Source: Micrococcales bacterium (GTDB lineage Bacteria; Actinomycetota; Actinomycetes; Actinomycetales; Cellulomonadaceae). Taken from it: 64,000 nt of DNA. Where the stretch lies: contig WQWY01000005.1 in assembly GCA_009785115.1 (NCBI GenBank), forward strand, positions 1 to 64,000. Reading direction: 5' to 3'. Under the pieces are notes generated by a model. It was not told the DNA's origin, ran no database searches, and saw nothing but the letters and a program-made list of their open reading frames with translations. The first letter of the stretch is position 1, and each line of letters opens with the position of its first letter. The position numbers and the translations under genes are program-made. Positions 55,412 through 64,000 of this stretch are shown here, one piece after another.

Positions 55412-56935
55412 TCAGGCTCTCACGAGAGGGAGCCCGAGGCTCACCGGGAGACGCGCACCCCCGCGAGGCTCGTGGCCGTGGGCCCCGCAGCCCGCTGTCC
55501 CTACCTCGGTGCCGCCTGCCCCGGTGCTGCCGGCCCAGGCGTCTCCGGCCCGGGTGCGACGCACCTCGAAGAGCCCGCCCACGGTCGCGGAGTCGGCGAC
55601 GAGGTGGTGCGGCGCGGCCCGGGTGATCTCGACACGCACCATGTCACCGGGCCGAGGCCGGTCCGCCTCGGCGAGGTCTGGCGGCAGGCCCAGGTGCACC
55701 AGGCGGTTGTCCGCCGCCCGGCCGGAGAGACGGTCTGTCTCGGCGTCCTTGCGCCCACGCCCCGCGGCGAGCAGCACCTCGACCGTGCTGCCGACCAGCG
55801 CCTGGTTCTCCGCGAGCGCGCTGCTCTCGGTCACCTCCACCAGGCGCGCGTACCGCTCGGCGACGATCTCGGGCGGCACCTGGTCGGGCAGGTCGGCTGC
55901 CGGGGTTCCCGGGCGCGGGGAGTACTGGAAGGTGAACGCCGAGGCGAACCGGGACTGCTCGACCACCCGCAGGGTGTCAGCGAAGTCCTCCTCGGTCTCC
56001 CCGGGGAACCCGACGATGACGTCGGTGGTGATCGCGGCGTGCGGGATCGCGGCCCGCACCCGGTCGAGGATGTCCAGGAAGCGCGACGACCGGTACGACC
56101 GTCGCATCGCCCGCAGCACCCGGTCTGAGCCGGACTGGAGCGGCATGTGCAGCGAGGGCATCACCGTCGGTGTGCCGGCCATCGCCTCGATCACGTCGTC
56201 GGTAAAAGCCGCGGGGTGCGGGGAGGTGAACCGCACCCGTTCCAGGCCGTCCACGGCACCGACCTCGCGCAGCAGCGACGCGAAGGCGCCGCGCTCACCG
56301 AAGGACACCCCGTAGGTGTTGACGTTCTGCCCCAGCAGGGTCACCTCGATCGCACCGTCCGCGACCAACGCCTCGACCTCAGCGAGCACCTCGCCGGGAC
56401 GGCGGTCGCGCTCCTTGCCTCGCAGCTGCGGGACGATGCAGAAGGTGCAGGTGTTGTTGCAGCCCACCGAGATGGACACCCACCCGGCGTAGACCTGCTC
56501 GCGCCGCGTCGGCAGGGTCGAGGGGAACACCCGCAACGACTCCGCGATCTCGACCTCGGCGCGCGCGTTGTGCCGGGCACGGTCCAGCAGCACCGGCAGA
56601 GCGTCGAGGTTGTGGGTGCCGAACACCGCGTCCACCCACGGCGCGCGCTCCACGATGGTGCGACGGTCCTTCTGGGCCAGGCAGCCGCCGACCGCGATCT
56701 GCATGCCCGGCCGTTCCCGCTTGGCCTTGGCGAGCAGACCGAGCGTGCCGTACAGCCGCTCGGCGGCGTTCTCGCGGACCGCGCAGGTGTTCAGCACGAC
56801 GACGTCCGCACCGTCGGCGGCTGCGCGGACGTATCCGGCCTGCTCCAGCAGACCGGCCATCCGCTCGGAGTCGTGCGCGTTCATCTGGCAGCCGAGCGTG
56901 CGCACCTGGTACGTGCGCGGTGAAGAGGTAGACAT
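55412..56935 (-). CDS. miaB: tRNA methylthiotransferase MiaB
   Basis: MiaB adds the 2-methylthio group to i6A37 after MiaA has acted. The N-terminal cluster domain has [17 protein letters not shown] and VGGCLAQ. The radical-SAM domain has [15 protein letters not shown] (CxxxCxxC), and a TRAM domain follows near the C-terminus. A Gly-rich tail of about 60 residues is unconserved. I use the ATG at 56935 ([15 protein letters not shown]), about 507 residues; a TTG nine codons upstream is the alternative. Confidence 0.95.
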   Translation of the reverse strand: MSTSSPRTYQVRTLGCQMNAHDSERMAGLLEQAGYVRAAADGADVVVLNTCAVRENAAERLYGTLGLLAKAKRERPGMQIAVGGCLAQKDRRTIVERAPWVDAVFGTHNLDALPVLLDRARHNARAEVEIAESLRVFPSTLPTRREQVYAGWVSISVGCNNTCTFCIVPQLRGKERDRRPGEVLAEVEALVADGAIEVTLLGQNVNTYGVSFGERGAFASLLREVGAVDGLERVRFTSPHPAAFTDDVIEAMAGTPTVMPSLHMPLQSGSDRVLRAMRRSYRSSRFLDILDRVRAAIPHAAITTDVIVGFPGETEEDFADTLRVVEQSRFASAFTFQYSPRPGTPAADLPDQVPPEIVAERYARLVEVTESSALAENQALVGSTVEVLLAAGRGRKDAETDRLSGRAADNRLVHLGLPPDLAEADRPRPGDMVRVEITRAAPHHLVADSATVGGLFEVRRTRAGDAWAGSTGAGGTEVGTAGCGAHGHEPRGGARLPVSLGLPLVRA

Positions 56936-56989
56936 CACCGACCAGGGTAAGAGGTCGTGCAAGCAGGTGGTGCCTCTCTCAGCGAGGCC

Positions 56990-58528
56990 TCATCCCGCAG
57001 TGGCGCTCGCCCGCAGCTCGCGCACCACGGTCACCCTGATCTCACCCGGCACTTCGGACTGCTCCTCGATCTGGCGGGCGATGGCCTCGGCCAGCCCGGG
57101 CAACGCCTCATCGGGCACCTCGGTGGGCTCCACCACGACACGGACCTCACGCCCCGCTGCCATCGCGAGCACCCGGCGGACCCCGTCGTGGGTACCGACC
57201 AGGTGCTCCAGCCGTTCCATGCGCTCGGTGAACTGCTCGACCGACTCTCGACGAGCACCCTCCCGGGAGGCCGAGATCGCGTCCGCGACCTGCACCAGCA
57301 CGGCCTCGACGCTCTCGGCCGGCACCTCGTCGTGATGGGCGGCCACGCCGTTGACGACCGAGGGCGACTCCCCCGCCTCGCGTAACAGCTGTGCCCCGGC
57401 AGCGGCGTGAGAGCGCCCGTGGTCGACGGCCATCCCCTTGCCGAGATCGTGCAGGAACGCCGCCCGGCGGGCAGTCTCCACGTCGGCACCGATCTCGACG
57501 GCGAGCGCGGCAGCGATGTGCGAGCACTCGACCAGGTGCTCCAGCACGTTCTGACCTGACGAGGTGCGCAGCCGCAGGCGTCCCAGGACCTCGATCACCT
57601 CGGGGGTCAGCCCGTCGACCCCGGCTCGTTCGGCAGCGTCGTGGCCGGCGGCCTCGGTGCGCTCGGCGGCGGTGGCGAGCGCGTCGGCGTAGGCCGCCTC
57701 GATGCGCTGCGGGTTGATCCTCCCGTCAGCGATCAACGCCTCGAGCGCCACGACCGCCACCTCCCGACGCTCGGCGTCGAAGGACGACAGCGCGACAGCC
57801 CCTGGGATCTCGTCCACGAGGATGTTCACCCCGGTGAGCGCCTCGAAGGCGCGGATGTTGCGCCCCTCTTTGCCGATGATCCGCCCCTTGAGCTCCTCGG
57901 AGGGCAGCGGCATCGTCGTCATCGACACCGCTGCTGAGGACGGGCCGGCGATGCGCTGCACGGCGGTGGCGACGACTCGTCGTGCCCTCGCCTCCGCCTG
58001 GCGGCGAGCCTGGCTCTCGGCGCGCCGCACCCTGGCGGCGGCCCGGGCCTCGGCCTCGGTGACGAGCCGGGCGGTCAGCTGGTCCAACGCCTGGTCGCGG
58101 GTCAGCCCGGCGACCTCCTCCAGCTCGACCAGGGCCTGCTCTCTCGCGTCGGCGAGCCTGTTCGCAACCTGTCGTTCGGCGTCAGAGACGGTCCGGGCGG
58201 CCGCACGCTCCGCCGAGTCCAGGGCTCGTTCAGCCTTGCGCCGAGCCTGATCGGCCTCGTCGGCCTCGGTCCGGGCAGCCCGTTCCAGCTCGACCAGGTT
58301 CGCCTGGTCGGCCGCGAGGCTCGCCTCGCGGTCTGCCAGGCGCATCTCGCGTCGCTCGATCTCGAGCAGGGTGCCTCGGGCTCGTTCGTCGATCGACCTC
58401 GCGTCCTCCTCAGCACGGGCTCGCACAGCCCCGGCCTCACGGCGGGCCATGAGCACCAGCAGCAGGGCGAACAGACAGGCTCCGAGCAGCACCACGACGG
58501 TGCCGACGGTGCCCAGATCGAAGCTCAC
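56990..58528 (-). CDS. rny: Ribonuclease Y
   Basis: RNase Y is a membrane-anchored endoribonuclease that starts mRNA decay. The 512-residue protein has an N-terminal membrane helix (about 5-28, GTVGTVVVLLGACLFALLLV), a long charged coiled coil (about 30-190), a KH domain (GRIIGKEGRNIRAFEALTG) and an HD domain with AAFLHDLGKG. The GTG at 58528 has AGGAGGG in ideal place. Many actinobacteria rely on RNase E and J instead, but a rny gene in the miaB-recX interval is found in some Micrococcales. A hairpin directly precedes the ribosome site. Confidence 0.92.
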   Translation of the reverse strand: MSFDLGTVGTVVVLLGACLFALLLVLMARREAGAVRARAEEDARSIDERARGTLLEIERREMRLADREASLAADQANLVELERAARTEADEADQARRKAERALDSAERAAARTVSDAERQVANRLADAREQALVELEEVAGLTRDQALDQLTARLVTEAEARAAARVRRAESQARRQAEARARRVVATAVQRIAGPSSAAVSMTTMPLPSEELKGRIIGKEGRNIRAFEALTGVNILVDEIPGAVALSSFDAERREVAVVALEALIADGRINPQRIEAAYADALATAAERTEAAGHDAAERAGVDGLTPEVIEVLGRLRLRTSSGQNVLEHLVECSHIAAALAVEIGADVETARRAAFLHDLGKGMAVDHGRSHAAAGAQLLREAGESPSVVNGVAAHHDEVPAESVEAVLVQVADAISASREGARRESVEQFTERMERLEHLVGTHDGVRRVLAMAAGREVRVVVEPTEVPDEALPGLAEAIARQIEEQSEVPGEIRVTVVRELRASATAG

Positions 58529-58543
58529 GTGCCCTCCTGTGTC

Positions 58544-58560
58544 GTGACGCCACGCGTCAC
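58544..58560 (-). promoter_or_regulatory. Hairpin just before the rny ribosome-binding site
   Basis: GTGACGC-CAC-GCGTCAC is a perfect seven-pair stem with a three-base loop, 16 bases upstream of the rny GTG and right next to its Shine-Dalgarno sequence. It could be an RNA structure that limits translation or an operator dyad. No partner is known. Confidence 0.4.
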
Positions 58561-58601
58561 CTGACCGTGCGCTCGGCCATCCGCACGCACCGACCTCGTC
58601 G

Positions 58602-58632
58602 CGCTCTCCCCGTCGCCTCGTCTGCGAGAGCG
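58602..58632 (-). terminator. Possible recX terminator
   Basis: CGCTCTC and GAGAGCG form a seven-pair stem with a 17-base loop in the 244-base gap between recX and rny, about 140 bases after the recX stop. The distance and long loop make this weak. The gap contains no gene that I can support. Confidence 0.3.
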
Positions 58633-58772
58633 TCCGAGGGCCGCGGCGCGTCCTGAGGTCGGCGCACGAAGCCGAACACCTCAAGATCGGCGGCGAGAGC
58701 CTGGCTCGTAGGGTTCGTCTCCAAGCTGTGACCTGTGCTCAGGCGCTGGCCGCCCTCAGGTGCCGACTGTGC

Positions 58773-59357
58773 TCACGTTCCGCCTTGGGCCCAGGCATCC
58801 TCCCCCGGGTCGTCATATCCCTCGGTCTCGAGGTGCTCGCGCACCAGCCGGGTGACCAGGGCAGGCGGGTAGCCCTTGCGGCCCAGAGCGGCGAGCGTGC
58901 GACGCACCCGCACCGGGGTGTCCAGCCCCCGCGTGGCGGCGAGCTTGCGGGCGACCAGGCGTCGCGCGGTCTGCTCCTCGTCGTCGCTGGAGATCTGCGC
59001 CAGCGCCTCGGCCGCGGTCTCCTCGTCGACGCCTCGTCGACGCAGCTCGGCACGCAGGGCCGACCCGGTCTGGCCTCGGTCGGCGTGCCGGGTACGCACG
59101 AGACTCGCGGCGTAGGCGGCGTCGTCCACGAGACCGACCTCGGTGAACCTGTCCAGCACCGCGACGGCGACGTCGTCAGGAACCCCCTTGCGGCCCATGG
59201 CGGCGGCGAGCTGGGCCCGGCTGCGCGGCGCACCCGTGAGCATCGTCAGAGCGATCGAGCGAGCCACCTGGTGCGGGTCTGGCTCTGCGTCCTGGGCCAC
59301 GGCTCCGGTGGCGGGCGGTTCTGGTGCCCGCCCGCCACGGACAGAGCGGGTCGTCAC
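58773..59357 (-). CDS. recX: RecX, regulator of RecA
   Basis: RecX binds and limits RecA filaments. The 194-residue protein has three tandem helical repeats, with ALTMLTGAPRSRAQLAAAM, VDDAAYAASLVRTRHADRGQ and RVRRTLAALGRKGYPPALV as markers. About 30 variable residues lead. The GTG start follows the recA stop by two bases, so the genes are coupled. Confidence 0.92.
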   Translation of the reverse strand: MTTRSVRGGRAPEPPATGAVAQDAEPDPHQVARSIALTMLTGAPRSRAQLAAAMGRKGVPDDVAVAVLDRFTEVGLVDDAAYAASLVRTRHADRGQTGSALRAELRRRGVDEETAAEALAQISSDDEEQTARRLVARKLAATRGLDTPVRVRRTLAALGRKGYPPALVTRLVREHLETEGYDDPGEDAWAQGGT

Positions 59358-59359
59358 GG

Positions 59360-60436
59360 TCAGAAGTCGACCGGGACGGCCTCGTCGACCGGAGCGACGG
59401 GTTCGGCCTGCACACCGACGCCCAGCTTCTCCTTGATCTTCGTGTCCAGCTCGTCAGCCAGGTCTGGGTTGTCTCGCAGGAACTGCCGGGCGTTCTCCTT
59501 GCCCTGGCCCAACTGGTCGCCCTCGTAGGTGTACCAGGCTCCGGACTTGCGCACGAAGCCGTGCTCGACACCCAGGTCGATGAGGCTGCCCTCCCGGGAG
59601 ATGCCCACGCCGTAGAGGATGTCGAACTCAGCCTGCTTGAAGGGCGGGGCCATCTTGTTCTTCACGATCTTGACCCGAGTGCGGTTGCCCACCGCGTCGC
59701 CACCCTCCTTGAGGGTCTCGATGCGGCGGATGTCCAGACGCACCGAGGCGTAGAACTTCAGGGCCTTGCCACCGGTGGTGGTCTCCGGGCTGCCGAAGAA
59801 CACACCGACCTTCTCGCGCAGCTGGTTGATGAAGATCGCGGTGGTGCCCGACTGGTTGAGCGCACCGGTGATCTTGCGCAGCGCCTGGGACATCAACCGG
59901 GCCTGGAGGCCGACGTGGCTGTCTCCCATCTCGCCCTCGATCTCGGCCTTGGGCACCAACGCCGCCACCGAGTCGATGACGACCACGTCGATCGCGCCGG
60001 AGCGGATCAGCATGTCCATGATCTCCAGCGCCTGCTCCCCCGTGTCAGGCTGGGAGACCAGCAGCGCGTCGGTGTCGACCCCGAGCTTCTTGGCGTACTC
60101 CGGGTCGAGCGCGTGCTCGGCGTCGATGAAGGCCGCGATCCCGCCGTTGCGCTGGGCGTTGGCCACCGCGTGCAGCGCGACGGTCGTCTTTCCCGAGGCC
60201 TCCGGGCCGTAGATCTCCACGACCCGACCGCGCGGCAGACCACCGATGCCGAGCGCCACATCCAGAGCGATCGACCCGGTGGGGATCACCTCGATCGGGG
60301 CGCGGGTGTCGTCGCCGAGCCGCATGACCGAGCCTTTGCCGAACTGACGGTCGATCTGGCTCAGCGCGGTCTCGAGGGCCTTCTCGCGGTCCTTCTCCTT
60401 CGGGATGCTGCGCAGGTGGCTGGCTGCAGGGGGCAT
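59360..60436 (-). CDS. recA: Recombinase RecA
   Basis: RecA pairs homologous DNA and triggers LexA cleavage. The 358-residue protein has Walker [30 protein letters not shown] (Walker B and loop L1) and [20 protein letters not shown] (loop L2). The start [20 protein letters not shown] is at an ATG. A LexA box sits in its promoter about 190 bases upstream. No intein is present, as the frame is continuous. Confidence 0.98.
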   Translation of the reverse strand: MPPAASHLRSIPKEKDREKALETALSQIDRQFGKGSVMRLGDDTRAPIEVIPTGSIALDVALGIGGLPRGRVVEIYGPEASGKTTVALHAVANAQRNGGIAAFIDAEHALDPEYAKKLGVDTDALLVSQPDTGEQALEIMDMLIRSGAIDVVVIDSVAALVPKAEIEGEMGDSHVGLQARLMSQALRKITGALNQSGTTAIFINQLREKVGVFFGSPETTTGGKALKFYASVRLDIRRIETLKEGGDAVGNRTRVKIVKNKMAPPFKQAEFDILYGVGISREGSLIDLGVEHGFVRKSGAWYTYEGDQLGQGKENARQFLRDNPDLADELDTKIKEKLGVGVQAEPVAPVDEAVPVDF

Positions 60437-60616
60437 GTCTTCTACCTCGTCAGTCCGGGCGGCGCGACGCGCCGCATGTGCGGGGGCTGGTCATCTCGTC
60501 GTGCTGGCGACCGTATGCCCGACCACCGACATAGACCCCACGCCCGCCCTCTGCTCGCACCTGGCACCTGTGTGCCTGACGCCTGAGGACGGCTCGTGAG
60601 GCGATCACCGAGGAGC

Positions 60617-60645
60617 ACACTACCCAAACAGATGTTCGATGCCAC
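60617..60645 (-). promoter_or_regulatory. recA promoter with LexA box in the spacer
   Basis: On the minus strand, GTGGCA (60640-60645), 17 bases, and TAGTGT (60617-60622) form the promoter. The LexA box TCGAACATCTGTTTGG (60624-60639) fills the spacer. The leader is about 170 bases long. The rest of the 348-base gap (60437-60784) holds this promoter and the dnaG terminator, and no gene. Confidence 0.8.
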
Positions 60646-60700
60646 ATCGACACGCCGCACCCGCTCTCTCGACCCACGTCGTCCCCAGACATTCTCTTCC

Positions 60701-60748
60701 CCTCCGTCGGACGCTCGCCGTCTCGTCAGTCCGGCGAAGCGACGGAGG
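60701..60748 (-). terminator. Structured hairpin after dnaG
   Basis: An outer nine-pair stem (CCTCCGTCG with CGACGGAGG) holds an inner six-pair stem (TCGCCG with CGGCGA). It lies 37 bases after the dnaG stop and before the recA promoter, so it should separate the two. Confidence 0.5.
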
Positions 60749-60784
60749 AAGGGCGAGAGGTGACCGGCAGGCAGGTGGAGCGGG

Positions 60785-62656
60785 TCAGCCCTGCTCGCGC
60801 AGGGCGCGGCGGCGGGCTTCCAGGTCGATCAGGTCGGCGAACAGCGCGCCGTAGCCGGGGTCCGAAGGGTCGGTGCGCTGGAGCCTGCCTCGCAGGTCAG
60901 CGATGGAGCGGGTCAGGCCCATCTCGAGCAGACGGCCGACCACAGCACGCACGTAGCCGGCCAGGGTGTCGGCGCGGTCGGTGGGCAGCTCTGCTACAGA
61001 CAGCTCGGTGACCAGCGGACGCAGCGGCTCGGCGGCCTCTTCGCTGACCGCGTCGACCCAGCCGGCCGCGCCCCTGGCCCGACCGAGGCTCACGCCTCCG
61101 GCGGCTCGGACGGCCTCGTGCACCGCGCGGTGGGCGGGGATGGCGAACGCGTCGGCACCCAGACCGTCGAAGGCCTCGGGAACCAGGTCTGGGTGCTGGA
61201 GCACGGCTTCCAGCGCGCTGCGCTCCACCTGGGCCACCGGGTCGGAGCGATCCGGGCGAGGCGCGGCGGGCGCGGGTCGTCCCGCAGGACGGCCTCGCCC
61301 GGCCGACGCCACGGCCTCACGGACCGCCCGGCCGTCGTCCATACCCAGCCACCCGGCCAACAGCCGGGTGTACTCCGGCCGCAGGGCGGTGTCGCGGATG
61401 CTGGCGACCACCGGGGCGGCCGAGCGCAGCGCCGCGACCCGGCCCTCGGCGGTGTTCAGGTCGTGGGCGTCGAGGGTGGACCTGACGACGAACTCGAACA
61501 GCGGTGCTCGTCCGGCGACGAGCGCACGCACCGCGTCGGGACCGTGCTGCTGGCGCAGCTCGCAAGGGTCCAGACCAGAGGGCTCGACGGCGACGAACGT
61601 CTGCGCGCCGAAGGTCTGGTCTTCCCCGAAGGCCTTGAGCGCGGCGGCGCGCCCGGCGGCGTCACCGTCGAAAGTGAAGATCACCTCACCTCCGACCGAG
61701 CCGCCCGACGCGAGCTGGACCCCTCCGGCTCCCCCGGCGCCGCCGACCAGCCGTCGCACGATCCGGGCGTGGTCGGGACCGAACGCCGTCCCGCACGTCG
61801 CCACGGCGGTACCGACCCCGGACAGGTGCATGGCCATCACGTCGGTGTAGCCCTCGACCACGACGACCTGCTTGGCCCGGGCGATCTCGCGCTTGGCCAG
61901 GTCGATGCCGTACAGCACGTGCGACTTGCGGTACAGCACGGTCTCGGGGGTGTTGAGGTACTTGGGGCCGTTGTCGTCCTCGTGCAGCCGCCGGGCGCCG
62001 AACCCGACGGTCTCACCGGTGACCTCGCGGATCGGCCACACGAGCCGCCCCCGGAACCTGTCGTAGATGCCCCGCTGCCCTTGGCTGACCAGCCCCGAGG
62101 CGGTCAGCTCGGCCTCGGTGAAGCCTCGTCCGCGCAGGTGGCGCAGCAGCACGTCCCAGCCGGCGGGCGCGTACCCGACGCCGAACTGCTCGGCGGCAGC
62201 CTTGTCGAAACCGCGTTCGGCCAAGAAAGCCCGGCCTGCCCGGGCCCCGGGGGTCGCCATCTGGTCGCGGAAGAACTCCTCGGCCACCTTGTGCGCGTCG
62301 AGCAGGCGCCGCCGACGCCCTGGCTCCTCCCCAGGCCGAGGTGCTGAGCCCTCCTCGTAGTGCAGGGTCAGCCCGACACGCCCCGCGAGATGCTCGACGG
62401 CCTCGGTGAACCCCAGGCCGTCGATCTTCTGCACGAAGTCGATGGCGTCCCCGCCCTCGCCGCACCCGAAGCAGTGGTAGCGCCCGACCTGCGGGCGTAC
62501 GTTGAACGACGGGGACTTCTCGTCGTGGAACGGGCAGAGCCCCTTCAGCGACCCGACCCCCCCGGCCCGCAAGGTGACGTGCGCCCCCACGACCTCCTCG
62601 ATCCGGACGCGCTCCCGCACCGCCTCCACGTCCTCGCGACGGATACGCCCAGCCAC
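60785..62656 (-). CDS. dnaG: DNA primase DnaG
   Basis: DnaG makes RNA primers at the replication fork. The 623-residue protein has the CHC2 zinc domain (LCPFHDEKSPSF, YHCFGCGEGGD), the TOPRIM core (VVVEGYTDVMAMH, FTFDGDAAGR) and a C-terminal helicase-binding domain (about 480-623). The start is GTG at 62656, giving VAGRIRREDVEAVRERVRI as in relatives. The longer in-frame reading starts inside tRNA-Val on the same strand and is not real. Confidence 0.95.
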   Translation of the reverse strand: MAGRIRREDVEAVRERVRIEEVVGAHVTLRAGGVGSLKGLCPFHDEKSPSFNVRPQVGRYHCFGCGEGGDAIDFVQKIDGLGFTEAVEHLAGRVGLTLHYEEGSAPRPGEEPGRRRRLLDAHKVAEEFFRDQMATPGARAGRAFLAERGFDKAAAEQFGVGYAPAGWDVLLRHLRGRGFTEAELTASGLVSQGQRGIYDRFRGRLVWPIREVTGETVGFGARRLHEDDNGPKYLNTPETVLYRKSHVLYGIDLAKREIARAKQVVVVEGYTDVMAMHLSGVGTAVATCGTAFGPDHARIVRRLVGGAGGAGGVQLASGGSVGGEVIFTFDGDAAGRAAALKAFGEDQTFGAQTFVAVEPSGLDPCELRQQHGPDAVRALVAGRAPLFEFVVRSTLDAHDLNTAEGRVAALRSAAPVVASIRDTALRPEYTRLLAGWLGMDDGRAVREAVASAGRGRPAGRPAPAAPRPDRSDPVAQVERSALEAVLQHPDLVPEAFDGLGADAFAIPAHRAVHEAVRAAGGVSLGRARGAAGWVDAVSEEAAEPLRPLVTELSVAELPTDRADTLAGYVRAVVGRLLEMGLTRSIADLRGRLQRTDPSDPGYGALFADLIDLEARRRALREQG

Positions 62657-62744
62657 ACCGGCGAGTCTAGGCCGTGTCTCCTCCGGCACGAGATGATCCA
62701 CGGAGCGTGAGGCCGACCGCTGCGGGTGGGGCCGGAGCCGCTTC

Positions 62745-62829
62745 CTGGCGGGGCGCGGGGGCAGGCGCCCCCGCCAGACATGACGAGAGCGACGCGGCCT
62801 GCGCAGTCCGCAGGCACACGTCGCTCTCG
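62745..62829 (-). terminator. Two tandem terminator hairpins after tRNA-Val
   Basis: The first is an 11-pair stem (CGAGAGCGACG, 62784-62794, with its complement at 62819-62829) containing an inner six-pair stem. It starts seven bases after the tRNA 3' end. The second is a nine-pair stem (CTGGCGGGG, 62745-62753, with 62769-62777). They should stop tRNA transcription before dnaG. Confidence 0.75.
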
Positions 62830-62835
62830 ATCTCG

Positions 62836-62907
62836 TGGGCGATACTGGGTTCGAACCAGTGACCTCCTCGGTGTGAACGAGGCGCTCTACCACTGAGCCA
62901 ATCGCCC
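62836..62907 (-). tRNA. tRNA-Val (anticodon CAC)
   Basis: The minus strand folds as a full cloverleaf of 72 bases. The acceptor is GGGCGAT paired with ATCGCCC plus discriminator A. The D arm is GCTCAGTGGTAGAGC, the anticodon arm CCTCG-TTCACAC-CGAGG, and the T arm ACTGG-TTCGAAC-CCAGT. Anticodon CAC reads GUG valine codons. The CCA end is not encoded. Confidence 0.97.
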
Positions 62908-63009
62908 GGCCTGGGAATGGTACCCGAGGCAGCCCCCGTTGCCGAACTCGATCCGGGCCACGGCGACGACGTGTCCCCCCGGGCCGGTGAGAGCGTTCTG
63001 GCGCACGGG

Positions 63010-63504
63010 TCAGCGGCCGCTCCGTCGCTGCTGCACGATGCGGTGCACGAAGTCGCGGGGTCGCAGGATCGCTATGCGCTGGTGCCAGGGGCTCAGTGCG
63101 GTCAGGTCGGCGTCGTCGGAGACGACCAGGGTGGCGTCGCAGGCGATGGCGAGATCGAGGATGAGATTGTCCTCGAAGTCCGGCACGTCGAAGGCCTGCC
63201 GTTCGGGGTCGAGGATCACGCCACCTGAGGTCTCGACGAGCTCGGTGAGCGCTTCGACGTACTCCTCGACGGTGGCGTGGCTCCAGCCGAGACCGCGCAG
63301 CACGCGGACGACGTTCTCGAGGATGTGCAGCGAGGTGAAGAGCCGGAACTCTTCGGAGTCGAACGCGATCGACAGGCAGTCGGCGTCAGCGTTGCTGCTC
63401 GCAGGCGGGACCTGAGCGAGGTAGGGCCACTCGGAGTCCGCGCCGACGACGGCGTTGATGAAGACGTTGATGTCGTAGACGACGGCGGGGCGCGGTTCGG
63501 TCAC
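63010..63504 (-). CDS. PIN-domain toxin (VapC-like ribonuclease)
   Basis: The 164-residue protein has a PIN fold with acidic residues in expected places: VVYDINVFINAVVG at the N-terminus, ILENVV in the middle, and DFEDNLILDLAIACDATLVV then SDDADL near the end. It resembles the COG1569 type of PIN toxins. These are metal-dependent RNases, often cutting tRNA or rRNA. The GTG start overlaps the antitoxin stop as GTGA. Acidic residues are complete as far as can be read. Confidence 0.85.
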   Translation of the reverse strand: MTEPRPAVVYDINVFINAVVGADSEWPYLAQVPPASSNADADCLSIAFDSEEFRLFTSLHILENVVRVLRGLGWSHATVEEYVEALTELVETSGGVILDPERQAFDVPDFEDNLILDLAIACDATLVVSDDADLTALSPWHQRIAILRPRDFVHRIVQQRRSGR

Positions 63505-63749
63505 GACTTGCCGAGCACTTCTGCGATGCGTGCGCTGACCTCCTCGCGCGAGACCACACGTCCACCCGTCTCGGTTCGACCACGAGCCTGGATGCCGCGC
63601 ATCTTCTCCGCCCACATCTCGTGTCGCATCCTCTTCATCGCGACCCGGAGGAACTCCGACCGGTTGCCGTGCCCGAAGTGCTCGACCAGAGCATCGAGCC
63701 GCGGCCGATCCTCGTCAGAGATCGCGAACCCCACCGTCCGAGCCGCCAC
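63501..63749 (-). CDS. Ribbon-helix-helix-type antitoxin
   Basis: The 82-residue protein starts VAARTVGFAISDEDRPRLDA. Its short beta strand followed by helices (LVEHFGHGNRSEFLRVAMKR) fits a ribbon-helix-helix DNA-binding domain, with a C-terminal part to cover the toxin. The GTG at 63749 is chosen because TAGGAGG lies at perfect spacing; a longer frame to 63827 lacks support. It is the first gene of the pair with the PIN toxin. Two TTGCA repeats, 11 bases apart on the minus strand (63780-63795), may be its operator. The remaining bases to 64000 hold no gene that I can support. Confidence 0.75.
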   Translation of the reverse strand: MAARTVGFAISDEDRPRLDALVEHFGHGNRSEFLRVAMKRMRHEMWAEKMRGIQARGRTETGGRVVSREEVSARIAEVLGKS

Positions 63750-64000
63750 GAGCAACCTCCTAGAGCCCACCAAGACATGTGCAACATCTATGCAACCATA
63801 CCTCGACAAGCAGACTGGCGCCCTCACGCCTGGGCAGGCTCCCTCTCCCGCCTCTCAAGACTGAGCCCGCCGTGAGGGGAGGTCTAGCGGACAACTGCGT
63901 CGACAACTACATGTTGCTTCGATATGAGTGCAGGCTTCGACCTCCCACCTGGGGAGACTCCTGCTGCAGCCCGGCGTGAGAGTGAAGCCCAGCGGGTGGC

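Noticed and set aside
62657..62893. N-terminal extension of dnaG beginning MVERLVHTEEVTGSNPVSPT
   Set aside because: This is a translation of the tRNA-Val gene and its terminators, a well-known artefact, not protein.
62836..63009. tRNA-Val as attachment site of an integrated island
   Set aside because: The toxin-antitoxin genes lie on the 5' side of the tRNA. No repeat of the tRNA 3' end and no integrase were seen in the window.
1..64000. CRISPR array
   Set aside because: No series of repeats of 24-40 bases with regular spacers was seen. The repeats found are short, few and explained above.

Overview
The window is chromosomal DNA of a very GC-rich actinobacterium. The GC-rich codon use, many GTG starts, GTGA/ATGA gene overlaps, Wag31-type DivIVA, SepF, a LexA/RecA SOS pair and DUF3040, DUF5302 and SAV_6107-HEPN genes all point that way. 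Gene order fits Micrococcales (Cellulomonadaceae/Sanguibacteraceae-like), but the genus cannot be fixed from this sequence alone.

Layout. (1) 1-2900 is a clearly less GC-rich accessory patch: one end of an IS3-family element, a HEPN domain fused to a methyltransferase, and a convergent protein with two C-terminal membrane helices. (2) 3212-4758 is a hipBA toxin-antitoxin pair. (3) 4980-11366 holds, on the minus strand, dnaE, rluD, lspA, a DksA/TraR protein and divIVA. (4) 11504-29097 is the division and cell-wall (dcw) cluster, read on the minus strand as mraZ-rsmH-ftsL-ftsI-murE-murF-mraY-murD-ftsW-murG/murC-ftsQ-ftsZ-pgeF-sepF-yggT. MurG and MurC are one open frame here. GTGA/ATGA overlaps couple most of the genes. 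Three clusters of 10-bp-phased GTGGAG boxes, likely MraZ operators, lie upstream of mraZ. (5) 29500-39058 is mixed: DUF3040, a HEPN-dinB operon with a LexA box inside its promoter, a DUF4143-type ATPase, a spermidine-synthase-like protein, a PAC2 protein, a HelD-like helicase, serA and DUF5302. (6) 39112-46258 is the nrdR / LysM / lexA block, then ldh, dinG and hflX. (7) 46403-55281 carries a methyltransferase, an apparent operon ybjN-HSP90-TPR-miaA, two more ybjN genes on the other strand, and an AspT-type transporter. (8) 55412-62907 has miaB, RNase Y, recX, recA, dnaG and tRNA-Val(CAC). (9) 63010-63749 is a PIN/ribbon-helix-helix toxin-antitoxin pair.

SOS control can be read directly. The dinB and recA promoters have a LexA-type box between -35 and -10. 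The lexA promoter has one touching its -35. The divergent LysM gene, placed like mycobacterial chiZ, shares that region and has two extra LexA-like dyads. The best candidates for undescribed biology are the HEPN-methyltransferase fusion with its membrane neighbour, the YbjN/HSP90/TPR cluster, and the MurG-MurC fusion.
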